A stretch of 64,000 bases of DNA from Variovorax sp. J22P240 (GTDB taxonomy: Bacteria > Pseudomonadota > Gammaproteobacteria > Burkholderiales > Burkholderiaceae_C), in contig NZ_JASZYR010000001.1 of assembly GCF_030316855.1 (NCBI RefSeq), positions 1,364,001 to 1,428,000 on the forward strand. The letters run 5' to 3'. Positions within the stretch are counted from its first letter, which is position 1, and each line of letters opens with the position of its first letter. The notes beneath the pieces are model-generated. The model was not told where the DNA came from. It did no database searches and saw only the letters and a list, made by a program, of their open reading frames with translations. The position numbers and the translations under genes were made by a program. This document shows positions 34,333 to 42,750 of this stretch, in pieces.

Positions 34333-35393
34333 CGCGATGCCCTCGCACGAAGACGGCCGACGATGCCGGTCGGGAAGTAGTAGACCGAGAGCACGAACAG
34401 CACGCCCAGCCACAGCAGCCAGCGGTCCGGCGAGAGCAACGCGGCGAGCCAGCTCACACCGCTCGCGGCCTCGCTGCCGAAGCGCAGAAGATCCTGCAGG
34501 TAGCTCTGCGCCACCACGAAGATCACCGCGCCGATGACCGCGCCGTAGATGGTGCCCATGCCGCCGATCACGACGATCAGCAGCACGTCGATCATGATCT
34601 CGAAGCTCAGCGAGGTATCGGGCCCGTTGTAGCGCAGCCAGATGGCGAGCATCGCGCCTGCGAGCGTCGCGAACAGCGCCGACAACACCGAGGCCGTCGT
34701 GCGATAGACGACCACGCGATAGCCGATCGCCTCGGCGCGGAACTCGTTCTCGCGGATCGCCTGCAACACGCGGCCAAAGGGAGAGTTCACGATGCGCAGC
34801 AGCGCCAGCACCAGCACCACCGCGACCACGAACAGCATGTAGTAGCAAAGCAGGCGGCCGTCGAGCGAGACGCCCAGGAAAGGCTCCTCGGCAAACTCGA
34901 AGCTGGGCGAGATCAGCTCGGGCAGCTTGAAAGTCAGGCCATCCTCGCCGCCGGTGAAGTCCGACAGTTGCGAAGCCAGCGTCTGGAACGCGGACGCCAC
35001 CGCGAGCGTGATCATCGCGAAGAAGATCGCACGCACCCGCAGCGAGAACAGCCCGATCGCAAGCGAGAGCACCAGCGAGACCACGAGCGCAGCGCCGAGG
35101 CCGAGCAGCACCGCGCCCCACCCTGCGCCGAGCCGCGTGGCCGAGATCGCGATGCCGTAGGCGCCGATGCCGAAGAACATGGTCTGCGCAAAGCTCACGA
35201 TACCGGTGTAGCCCAGCAGCAGGTCGAAGCTCGCGACCAGCACGATGAACACCAGCACCTTGGCCGCGACGCTCAGCGCCTTGACGCCCGGGAAGATGAA
35301 AGGCGCGAAGGCCAGGCCGAGCACCAGCGCGGCGAGCAGAACCGCGAGCAGTCGGCTGCGCGGCATGTCGTTGGAAAGAAGACGGGAGAGCAT
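34329..35393 (-). CDS. HAAT-type ABC permease, LivM-like
   Basis: 354 residues from ATG 35393 with AAGGA upstream; about ten hydrophobic segments and the LivM signature GENEFRAEAIGY-like stretch (IRENEFRAEAIGYR). It forms the membrane channel with the LivH-like protein encoded just upstream. Confidence 0.9.
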   Translation of the reverse strand: MLSRLLSNDMPRSRLLAVLLAALVLGLAFAPFIFPGVKALSVAAKVLVFIVLVASFDLLLGYTGIVSFAQTMFFGIGAYGIAISATRLGAGWGAVLLGLGAALVVSLVLSLAIGLFSLRVRAIFFAMITLAVASAFQTLASQLSDFTGGEDGLTFKLPELISPSFEFAEEPFLGVSLDGRLLCYYMLFVVAVVLVLALLRIVNSPFGRVLQAIRENEFRAEAIGYRVVVYRTTASVLSALFATLAGAMLAIWLRYNGPDTSLSFEIMIDVLLIVVIGGMGTIYGAVIGAVIFVVAQSYLQDLLRFGSEAASGVSWLAALLSPDRWLLWLGVLFVLSVYYFPTGIVGRLRARASR

Positions 35394-35402
35394 GGTCGTC
35401 CT

Positions 35403-36383
35403 TCAGCGGTTCGCGACCGGGTACACGCCCTGGGGGCGCCACAGCAGCACGGCCACCATCAGGAAAATGCTGGCGAACTGCGTCAGCGTGGGCACGAGGA
35501 AGCCGATGTAGTTGGTCATCAGGCCGACCAGCAAGGCGCCGATCAGCGCGCCGGCCGTCGACCCCAGTCCACCGATGATGATCACGATGAAGATCAGCAC
35601 GTTGACCTGCGCACCCATCTGCGGAATGAGGTTCTGTTGAAACAGCCCCCACATCACGCCACCCAGCCCCGCGAGCGCGCTGCCGACCACGAACACGCCG
35701 ACGAACAGCCGGCCGATGCGGTAGCCGAGCGACTCGACCATCTCGCGGTCCTGCACGCCGGCGCGGATCAGCAGGCCGATCTTGGTGCGGCCCAGCGTCC
35801 ATGCCAGGAGGCCGAACACGAACACGCCGATCACGACCGCCAGGATGCGGTACTTGCTGATCGCCGCATCGCCGATGAGCAGCGAGCCGCGCAGCGCGTC
35901 GGGCAGCGGCAGCGGGACCTGCCCGGGGCCCCAGATCACCTTGATGAGCTCCTCGCCGATGATCATGCCGCCCATGGTGATGAGGATCTGCTTCAGATGC
36001 TGGCCGTACACGGGCCGCACGATGAAGCGCTCGAAGGCCAGGCCGACCGCACCGGCCGCCGCCATGGCCACCAGCATCGCCGGGAACACGGCCACGAGGT
36101 TGCGCCACAGCTCCTGCGAGCCGGTCCAGTCGGACATGCCGCCGAGCACGCTGCTCGCGACGAAGGCGCCGAAGGCGATGAACACGCCGTGGCCGAAGTT
36201 CAGCACGTCCATCAGCCCGAACACCAGCGTGAGACCGGAGGCGATGATGAAGATGATCATGCCCATCGCAAGGCCTGCGACCGTGAGCGTGAGCCAGGTG
36301 GAGACAGAACCCGTCAAGGGCAGTGCGATCAGCGCGAGCACCGGCACCAACGCAACGGGCTTCCAGTCGAAGTCGATTTTCAT
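35403..36383 (-). CDS. HAAT-type ABC permease, LivH-like
   Basis: 326 residues, hydrophobic with 8-9 membrane spans; contains the LivH features FGLMDVLNFGHG and IGGLGSTAGALIGALLVG. ATG overlaps the stop of the ATPase gene before it (ATGA). Confidence 0.9.
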   Translation of the reverse strand: MKIDFDWKPVALVPVLALIALPLTGSVSTWLTLTVAGLAMGMIIFIIASGLTLVFGLMDVLNFGHGVFIAFGAFVASSVLGGMSDWTGSQELWRNLVAVFPAMLVAMAAAGAVGLAFERFIVRPVYGQHLKQILITMGGMIIGEELIKVIWGPGQVPLPLPDALRGSLLIGDAAISKYRILAVVIGVFVFGLLAWTLGRTKIGLLIRAGVQDREMVESLGYRIGRLFVGVFVVGSALAGLGGVMWGLFQQNLIPQMGAQVNVLIFIVIIIGGLGSTAGALIGALLVGLMTNYIGFLVPTLTQFASIFLMVAVLLWRPQGVYPVANR

Positions 36384-37105
36384 AGTGCCAAACCCAGCAG
36401 CGATTGCTGCAGCTGTTCATCGGCCGAGAACGCCGCCATGCTTCCGCCGTGCACCACCCGGCCGTTGTCCATCACGGCCACCGTGTCGCCCAGGCGTTGC
36501 GCGAAGTTGATGTTCTGCTCGACCAGCAGGATCGTGACGCCGCTGTGCTTGAGCTCGCTGAAGGCGTCGATCATGTTGTTGATGATGGCCGGCGCGAGGC
36601 CCTTGCTGGGCTCGTCGATGATGAGCAGCTCGCGCGGCTCGACGATCGCTCGCGACACGGCAAGCATCTGCTTCTGCCCGCCGGAGAGCTTGCCCGCAGG
36701 GTGGTTCCAGAACTTCTCGACCGCGGGGAAGAGCTTGAAGATCCACTTCAGCCGCTTGTCGTCCATCTGGTCGGCGTTCTTCGCGGCGCGTGCGGCGAGC
36801 AGCATGTTTTCCTTCACGGTGAGGTCCGAGAAGATCCCCATGCTCTCCGGCACGTAGGCAATGCCGAGTTCGGCGATCTGCGGTGTGTGGAGCGCGGTGA
36901 TGTCGTGGTCACCGAAGCGCACGCGGCCTTGCGATGCGTGCCACAGGCCCATGATGGTTCGCAGCGTGGTGGTCTTGCCTGCGCCGTTGCGGCCGAGCAG
37001 CATCGTGAGCTGGCCGCGCGGCACGACGAGGTCGACGCCGTGCAGGATGTGGTACGCGCCGATGTGCGTGTGCACGCCGCTCAGTTCCAGCAGGTTCGTG
37101 GTCAT
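36380..37105 (-). CDS. HAAT-type ABC ATPase, LivF-like
   Basis: 241 residues. Walker A GRNGAGKTT, signature LSGGQKQ, Walker B ELLIIDEPSKGLAP and switch His in LLVEQN context, as in LivF. Overlaps both neighbours as ATGA, so strict coupling in the operon. Confidence 0.92.
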   Translation of the reverse strand: MTTNLLELSGVHTHIGAYHILHGVDLVVPRGQLTMLLGRNGAGKTTTLRTIMGLWHASQGRVRFGDHDITALHTPQIAELGIAYVPESMGIFSDLTVKENMLLAARAAKNADQMDDKRLKWIFKLFPAVEKFWNHPAGKLSGGQKQMLAVSRAIVEPRELLIIDEPSKGLAPAIINNMIDAFSELKHSGVTILLVEQNINFAQRLGDTVAVMDNGRVVHGGSMAAFSADEQLQQSLLGLAL

Positions 37106-37866
37106 GCGGCCTCCTTCGACACGCCCAGGTAGGCCTCTTGAACCACCGGCGAGGCGATGACTTCGGCCGGTTCGCCATCGGCCACGAGTTGGCCGTTGTG
37201 CAGCACGATGATGCGATCCGCGAGTTCGCGCACCACGTCCATCTTGTGTTCGACCAGCAGGATGGTCTTGCTCTTGTCCTTCTTCAGCGCGCGGATGAGG
37301 TCGAGGATCACCGGCGCCTCGGCCGCGTTCATGCCGGCCGTGGGTTCGTCGAACATGAACACCTTGGGTTCGAGCGCCATCAGCAACGCGACTTCGAGCT
37401 TGCGCTGGTCGCCGTGCGGCAGGCTCGCGACCGTGGCGTGCTCCTTGGCCTTGAGCGCCACGTCTGCCAGGATCTGATCGGCGCGCTCGGTCAGCGACCG
37501 GTGGTCGCTCCAGATGCTCCAGAGGTTGAGCCCGCGCCGATGCGGCCCTTCGCGCGTCGCCTGTACGGCCAGGCGTACGTTCTCCAGCACCGACAGATGG
37601 GGAAAGAGATTCGTCAGCTGAAAGGCCCGGCCCAGCCCCGCGCGGGTGCGGGCCGAGGCCGGCAATCCGGACAACGGCTGCCCGTCGAGCCACACCGTGC
37701 CCTCGGTGGCCTTGAGCTGGCCCGAGATCAGATTGAAATAGGTGGTCTTGCCCGCGCCGTTCGGGCCGACGATCGCGGTGAGCGTGCCGGGCGCGAAAGC
37801 GCAGCTGACGGCATTCACCGCCACATGGCCGCCGAAGCGGATGGTCAGGTCTCGGGTTTCAAGCAT
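37102..37866 (-). CDS. HAAT-type ABC ATPase, LivG-like
   Basis: 254 residues from ATG 37866 (a TTG at 37872 is an alternative). Walker A GPNGAGKTT, Walker B VFMFDEPTAGMN, and LivG-type LGRAFQLTNLFP. The signature motif is degenerate (LPHGDQRKLE) as is common in LivG. First ATPase of the importer, 36-42 bases after the depolymerase stop. Confidence 0.92.
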   Translation of the reverse strand: MLETRDLTIRFGGHVAVNAVSCAFAPGTLTAIVGPNGAGKTTYFNLISGQLKATEGTVWLDGQPLSGLPASARTRAGLGRAFQLTNLFPHLSVLENVRLAVQATREGPHRRGLNLWSIWSDHRSLTERADQILADVALKAKEHATVASLPHGDQRKLEVALLMALEPKVFMFDEPTAGMNAAEAPVILDLIRALKKDKSKTILLVEHKMDVVRELADRIIVLHNGQLVADGEPAEVIASPVVQEAYLGVSKEAA

Positions 37867-37908
37867 CTTCAAACAGGCAAGGCTGCCGATCGGCAGTGGG
37901 AGTTGGCT

Positions 37909-39375
37909 TCAGCATGTGCCGATCACGTAGTAGTTGGGGCTGGTCTGCTTCAGGGTCGTGGTGATGAAGGTGTTCCACAGACCCATGTTCTGGTTGGAGC
38001 CCTTGGCGTAGGTATAGCCACCGCTTTGCGTGGCGCGGCCTGCCGTCGTGTGGGCGTAGTTGCTGGCGGTGTAGCAGGTCGGCGTGCCACCGCCGCTGCC
38101 GGCCAGGGTGGTGCCCGAAGCGGACCCGGACATCGCGCTTTCCACGTTGCCGGCATCCACCGTGGTCACGCTCCAGTTGTAGGTCGTGGACGCGGCCAGT
38201 CCGGTATCGGTGTAGTTGGTGCCGGCGACGGGCGAAGCATTGACCTTGCCACCGCTGCGATAGACGTTGTAGCCGGCGGCGCCCGACACGCCATTCCAGC
38301 CGATCACCATGCTGCTGGCGGTGGCGCCGGAAGTGCCGACGCCCGTGGGCGCAGGCAGCGCCGTTCCGCCTCCGCCGCCGCCCGAAGTGCCGGTCACCAC
38401 CCGGTCCACCATGCCCTTGATGGCGACCATCTGCGGACCGGACTTCTTCGCGTAGTTCGCGTTGTCGTAGCCCCACCAGTCGAAGCAGCTGTTGGTCGCC
38501 GCCCTACTGGTCTGCGGGTAGATTAGGACGATGTTGTTGGTGTCGGCCCAGCGGTTGTAGCCGGTGTTGCGCACGTACTTGTCGCCGATGTCCGTGTAGT
38601 TCTGCTTGCATCCGTGCAGCACCACGTGCACGCGGCACGACGTGCTGCTGCAGCTTTGCGGCACGTAGACCCAGCCCGTCGCGGCCATGCCGTGACCGCT
38701 GATGAAATCGGTTTGGTTGAATTCGGTGAAGGTGCCCGACAGCGTGCCGTTGTTGCGGGCATTCAGCGGGCCATACAGGTACTGCAGGATGTCCCCGGCC
38801 AGATCGAAGCCGCAATTGTTGATATAGGGCGTTGCCGTCGTTCCGCAACTGCCGCCGTAGTCGTCGGTGATCATCGCGTGACCGGACCCGAGGTTGTTCT
38901 TGTAATAGGTGTTGGCTGCGGGAACGAAGCTCTGGTAGTAGGTCTTCAGGTCGTTCATCACGGCCTGCTTGACCGTGTTGTCCGACGTACCCGAAAAGAG
39001 ATACACCTTCGATGTCGAGAGATTCGAGACCGGGTCGATCAATCCGCTCGCTGCCCAGCTGTTGGTCGTGCTTACCAGGGACGACACCGGGATGCTGGTG
39101 GCGTGCGTCATGCAGCGCCCCGTCGCGTTGACGATGGATCCCTCGGCGCAGTAGTAAGGCCCGCCCGCGACCACGCCGGCCCCTCGCTTGAAGGTGGCCG
39201 AATAGGCCACGTGCAACTGCACCGCCATGAAACCGCCCGCCGACAGGCCGGACACGCTGACCTCTGCGGCATTCGCCCCGAGCGCTGGCAGCGGCACCGC
39301 CGCCGTGGCGGCATGGCTCACCAACGCAGCGAAGGCCGCCACCGTGCTCATCTTCATCATCCAGTTGCGCTTCAT
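37909..39375 (-). CDS. Extracellular PHA (PHB) depolymerase, type 2
   Basis: 488 residues with AGGAGAC before the ATG. Signal peptide (about 1-26), catalytic domain with the lipase box GLSAG at 43-47 close to the N-terminus as in type 2 depolymerases, a Gly-rich linker, a fibronectin type III domain (about 343-427), and a C-terminal substrate-binding domain ending YYVIGTC. It should be secreted and cut poly(3-hydroxybutyrate) granules outside the cell. It lies inside the ABC importer cluster, between the binding-protein gene and livG-like gene, which suggests that its products are imported. Confidence 0.9.
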   Translation of the reverse strand: MKRNWMMKMSTVAAFAALVSHAATAAVPLPALGANAAEVSVSGLSAGGFMAVQLHVAYSATFKRGAGVVAGGPYYCAEGSIVNATGRCMTHATSIPVSSLVSTTNSWAASGLIDPVSNLSTSKVYLFSGTSDNTVKQAVMNDLKTYYQSFVPAANTYYKNNLGSGHAMITDDYGGSCGTTATPYINNCGFDLAGDILQYLYGPLNARNNGTLSGTFTEFNQTDFISGHGMAATGWVYVPQSCSSTSCRVHVVLHGCKQNYTDIGDKYVRNTGYNRWADTNNIVLIYPQTSRAATNSCFDWWGYDNANYAKKSGPQMVAIKGMVDRVVTGTSGGGGGGTALPAPTGVGTSGATASSMVIGWNGVSGAAGYNVYRSGGKVNASPVAGTNYTDTGLAASTTYNWSVTTVDAGNVESAMSGSASGTTLAGSGGGTPTCYTASNYAHTTAGRATQSGGYTYAKGSNQNMGLWNTFITTTLKQTSPNYYVIGTC

Positions 39376-39465
39376 GCTTGTCTCCTGTTGGTTTTTTAGG
39401 ATGCACTGAACCGCCCCCTCGCGCGAAGGGGATCGATGGAAAGAAGTTGCGCGCTACGTCAGAAG

Positions 39466-39551
39466 CCAGGAACCCCGCGGAACCGGCTCCGCCGGCCCGG
39501 GGTTGCCCCCTGCAGAGGGGGTGGAGAGCGACACGAAGTGCGCGAGCCTGG
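39466..39551 (+). repeat. Intergenic repeat element, copy A
   Basis: About 86 bases, with an internal GGCTCCGCC stem region, a CCCCCTGCAGAGGGGG hairpin and a GAGCGACACGAAGTGCGCG end. A matching copy in reverse orientation is at 40811-40900 and a diverged copy at 50391-50479. It lies right after the binding-protein gene and may affect termination or mRNA stability. Confidence 0.75.
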
Positions 39552-39554
39552 CGG

Positions 39555-40751
39555 TTATCTCTTGTTCCGGATCGGGATGTCCATCTCTTCCGGCTTGATC
39601 TCGTGCACCAGTTCAGGCACGCCCCAAGCAAACGCCGGGTCTACCTTGATCTTGAAGTGGTACATGCTCTGCATCGCCTGGTGGTCTTCCTTGCGGAAGG
39701 TCATCTTGCCCTTGGGCGTGTCGAAGCTCATGCCTTCCATGGCGGAGATGAGCTTGTTGGTGTTGGTGTCGCCGCCCGTCTTCTTGAGCGCGGTCACCAC
39801 GGCCATCGCGGCGGAGAAGCCACCCGCGGTGAAGAAGTCCGGCGGGGTCTTGAATTCCTTGTAGTGCATCGAGACCATGGCCTCGTTCACCGGGTTCTTC
39901 GGGATGCCGAAGTAGTAGTAGGCCGCGCCCTCCATGCCCGGCAGCGACTTATAGGCCGCCATCGCCGGCAGGATGTTGCCGCCAGTCGCGATCTCGATGT
40001 TGTAGCGCTTGAGGTCGAGGTCGACGATCTTGAACGGATTGCCCGCACCCGCCCAAACGATCCAGATGATCTTGCGGCCCGGCTGGTCCTTGAGCTTGTC
40101 GATCAGGCGTTGTGCGCCCGCGGTGAAGTCGGTAGTCGCGGGCGGCAGGTATTCCTCATGCGCGAGCTTGGCCTTCTTGAGAGCGTCCTTGAACGCCTTC
40201 ACGCCATCGCGGCCGAAAGCGTTGTCCTGCGCGAGCGTGGCCACGGTGACACCGGCCTTGTCGACGGCCACCGCGTTGGAGATGGCGTCCTGCGAGCTGT
40301 TGCGGCCGGTACGGAAGATGTACTTGTTCCACTTGTCGCCGGTGATCGAGTCGGCCACTGCGGGCTCGACCAGCAGGATCTTCTTGTATTCCTCGGCCAC
40401 CGGCAGCATCGCCAGCGCGACGCCCGAAGAGGTCGGGCCGACCGCGAGCGCGGCCTTGTCGTCGGCATAGGCCGCCGCCAGCAGCGACTTGCCGAGGTCG
40501 GGCTTGCCCTGGTCGTCCTTCTCGATCACGACGATCTTCTTGCCGTTGACGGTCATGGTGCCGCCGGTTGCGTAGTCCAGCCCCATCATGAAGCCGGTCT
40601 GCGTCTGCTTGCCGTAGGCTTCGAGCGGACCGGTCTTGCTATAGATGTGGGCGATCTTGATCTCGTTGGACTGGGCCCAGGCCGGAGCGGTCAGGGCCGA
40701 TGCGCCGACGATGGCGAGCGCTGCCAAGGCGACGAGGTGGCGACGTTGCAT
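39555..40751 (-). CDS. HAAT-type periplasmic binding protein
   Basis: 398 residues from ATG 40751 (GGAGAC upstream). Signal peptide ending PAWAQ, then the type I periplasmic-binding fold with HIYSKTGPLEAYGKQ near the start and GPTSSGVALAMLPVAEEY. It belongs to the LivJ-like family whose ligands include amino acids, amides and aromatic or short-chain acids; the ligand cannot be read from sequence. Preceded by a sigma-54 promoter motif and an activator gene, followed by a depolymerase and the permease genes. Confidence 0.88.
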   Translation of the reverse strand: MQRRHLVALAALAIVGASALTAPAWAQSNEIKIAHIYSKTGPLEAYGKQTQTGFMMGLDYATGGTMTVNGKKIVVIEKDDQGKPDLGKSLLAAAYADDKAALAVGPTSSGVALAMLPVAEEYKKILLVEPAVADSITGDKWNKYIFRTGRNSSQDAISNAVAVDKAGVTVATLAQDNAFGRDGVKAFKDALKKAKLAHEEYLPPATTDFTAGAQRLIDKLKDQPGRKIIWIVWAGAGNPFKIVDLDLKRYNIEIATGGNILPAMAAYKSLPGMEGAAYYYFGIPKNPVNEAMVSMHYKEFKTPPDFFTAGGFSAAMAVVTALKKTGGDTNTNKLISAMEGMSFDTPKGKMTFRKEDHQAMQSMYHFKIKVDPAFAWGVPELVHEIKPEEMDIPIRNKR

Positions 40752-40782
40752 TCTTTGTCTCCTGATGATGATGCCTGAATCT

Positions 40783-40798
40783 TGCACAGTTCATGCCA
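40783..40798 (-). promoter_or_regulatory. Sigma-54 promoter before the binding-protein gene
   Basis: On the minus strand TGGCAT-GAACT-GTGCA matches -24 GG and -12 GC with correct spacing, two to three mismatches from consensus. Transcription would start near 40771, about 20 bases before the ATG. The adjacent upstream gene encodes a sigma-54 activator, which supports the call. Confidence 0.6.
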
Positions 40799-40810
40799 GG
40801 TGAAGCCACC

Positions 40811-40900
40811 CCCAGGCTCGCGCACTTCGTGTCGCTCTCCACCCCCTTTACGGGGGCAACCCCCTGCGGCCTGGCGGAGCCGGTTCCGCGGGGTTCCTGG
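40811..40900 (-). repeat. Intergenic repeat element, copy B
   Basis: Reverse-oriented copy of the element at 39466-39551; together they flank the binding-protein gene as inverted repeats. The shared blocks are the CGCACTTCGTGTCGCTC end, the CCCCC/GGGGG hairpin and the GCGGAGCCGGTTCCGCGGGGTTCCTGG end. Confidence 0.75.
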
Positions 40901-40967
40901 GCCGCGTCTCGAATCGGCTGACTTCAAGACACGCCAATTGCCTGACTTTCAGACAATTGCATTTTCT

Positions 40968-42506
40968 TCAGTCAGGGTTTTCCAGCCGTTCGTAGAGCGT
41001 TGCGCGAGAGATGCCGAGCAGCCTCGAACTCGCCAGCTTGTTGCCGCCGGTGGCGGCCATTGCGGCGGCGATCGCGCGGCGCTCCAGTTCGGCGACCTGC
41101 TGGGCGAGCGGCCGCAGCAAGGCCGCGTTTTCGTCGGCATCGGAAGTCGCCGTGGCGGGCACCTTGCTCGGCGTCGCGATCTTTTCCTGGCCGGCCTCGC
41201 GCAGGATGCGTTCGAGTTGCGTCGCGTCGATGCGCTGCGAATCGCTGCGCATCGTCACCTGCTCCAGGACGTTCCGCAACTCGCGGATGTTGCCCCGCCA
41301 ATGCTGCGCTGCGAGCAGCGCCAGCGCGTCGGGCGTGAGTTCGGGCGGGGCCTCGCCGCTGCGCAGGGCCATGTCCTCGCCGAGCACTTCGACAAGCGCC
41401 GGAATATCGGCCCGCCGCTCGCGCAATGGCGGCACGCGCACGGGCAGCACGTTGAGGCGGTAGTACAGGTCTTCGCGAAAGCGCCCTTCCCGCACCAATG
41501 CCGCGAGATCGCGCGAAGTGGCTGCGATCACGCGCGCATCGAAAGGCACCAGCTTGTTGGAGCCCAGCGGCTCGATCTCGCCTTCCTGCAATGCGCGCAG
41601 CAACTTGGCCTGCAGGCCGAGTGGCATGTCACCGATTTCGTCGAGGAACAGCGTGCCACCATCGGCCAGCTTGAACTTGCCTTCGCGCGCCTTGCGGTCG
41701 GCCCCCGTGAAGGCACCCGGGGCGACACCAAAGAATTCCGCTTCGAGCAGGGTGTCAGGGACCGCGGCGATGTTCACGCTGACAAAGAGGCCGGCGGCCC
41801 GCGCGGACGCCGCATGGATCGCATGCGCGAGCAGTTCCTTGCCCGTGCCCGTTTCGCCCAGCAACAGCACTGGGCTCGACGATTGCGCCGCGCGCCGCGC
41901 ATGCCGCTTGACCTCCACCGCAGCTGGGCTGCTCCCGATGAAGCTGGCAAAGGTGTATTTGGAGCGCCGCCGGCCATCGGCCGACTGCTGGTACAGCGGG
42001 TTGTTTCGCTGGCTCGCGAGTTCGCGCCGCGCATCGTCGAGGTCGCGCTGCAGCAGCGCAAACTTGCTGATGAGCGGCTGCAGGGTGGTTTCGGGATGGT
42101 CGAACAGCACGATGCCGATCGCTCCGATCACCTCGCCCGGCACGGCGCCCGAATCGCCCTCGCGCTCCTCGCGCAGCGGTATCCGGCTCACGACGAAGGT
42201 GCCGGCCTTGTTGGTCAGCAGGTCGATCAGGATCGGCTCGCCGGTCTCGAGCACACGGCGCATTTGGGTGTTGGGGATCACGTCCTCGACCCGATGCCCG
42301 AGAAACTGGTCGATCGACGAGAAGCCGAGCGCCGGCAGGAAACGGCGATAGCCCTCGTTGACCCAGACGATGCGTCCGCTCCGGTCAACCAGGAACATGC
42401 CCTGGCTGATGCTGGAGAACAAGTGGAACATCGAGCGCGCAGCGAGCGCGAGGATGCCTTCGGCATCGAGCGGCAATGCGGGTGGGGCGGCAGCGGCGGG
42501 AGACAT
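40968..42506 (-). CDS. Sigma-54-dependent activator, PAS-AAA-Fis
   Basis: 512 residues. N-terminal PAS domain (about 30-150, GMFLVDRSGRIVWVNEGYR), a short coiled coil, AAA+ domain with GETGTGKE, GAFTGAD and LDEIGDMP, and a C-terminal Fis-type helix (NKLASSRLLGISRATLYERL). The PAS domain suggests direct sensing of a small molecule. It is encoded immediately upstream of the binding-protein/depolymerase/importer cluster, whose promoter has sigma-54 boxes. Confidence 0.93.
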   Translation of the reverse strand: MSPAAAAPPALPLDAEGILALAARSMFHLFSSISQGMFLVDRSGRIVWVNEGYRRFLPALGFSSIDQFLGHRVEDVIPNTQMRRVLETGEPILIDLLTNKAGTFVVSRIPLREEREGDSGAVPGEVIGAIGIVLFDHPETTLQPLISKFALLQRDLDDARRELASQRNNPLYQQSADGRRRSKYTFASFIGSSPAAVEVKRHARRAAQSSSPVLLLGETGTGKELLAHAIHAASARAAGLFVSVNIAAVPDTLLEAEFFGVAPGAFTGADRKAREGKFKLADGGTLFLDEIGDMPLGLQAKLLRALQEGEIEPLGSNKLVPFDARVIAATSRDLAALVREGRFREDLYYRLNVLPVRVPPLRERRADIPALVEVLGEDMALRSGEAPPELTPDALALLAAQHWRGNIRELRNVLEQVTMRSDSQRIDATQLERILREAGQEKIATPSKVPATATSDADENAALLRPLAQQVAELERRAIAAAMAATGGNKLASSRLLGISRATLYERLENPD

Positions 42507-42750
42507 GGCGGGATCGTAGCGCGCCTGCCTTGCGCATCACCTTGCGCATCAATCTGCAGATGAAAAGCATCAATGGTCGGCTCGGTTCCTGATTAGCATC
42601 GAAGGCTTTTGGAAACGCGGCGAGCGCCGACAAGCGGCTGCCATCCGCCTTGTTATGCTGCGCGCCTTGCACGGCCCACCGGCCGCACACGGCGGTATGG
42701 CGATCGACCTGCTCGCCTGAACCACGCCTCTTTTTGCGGACCCCGATCTC

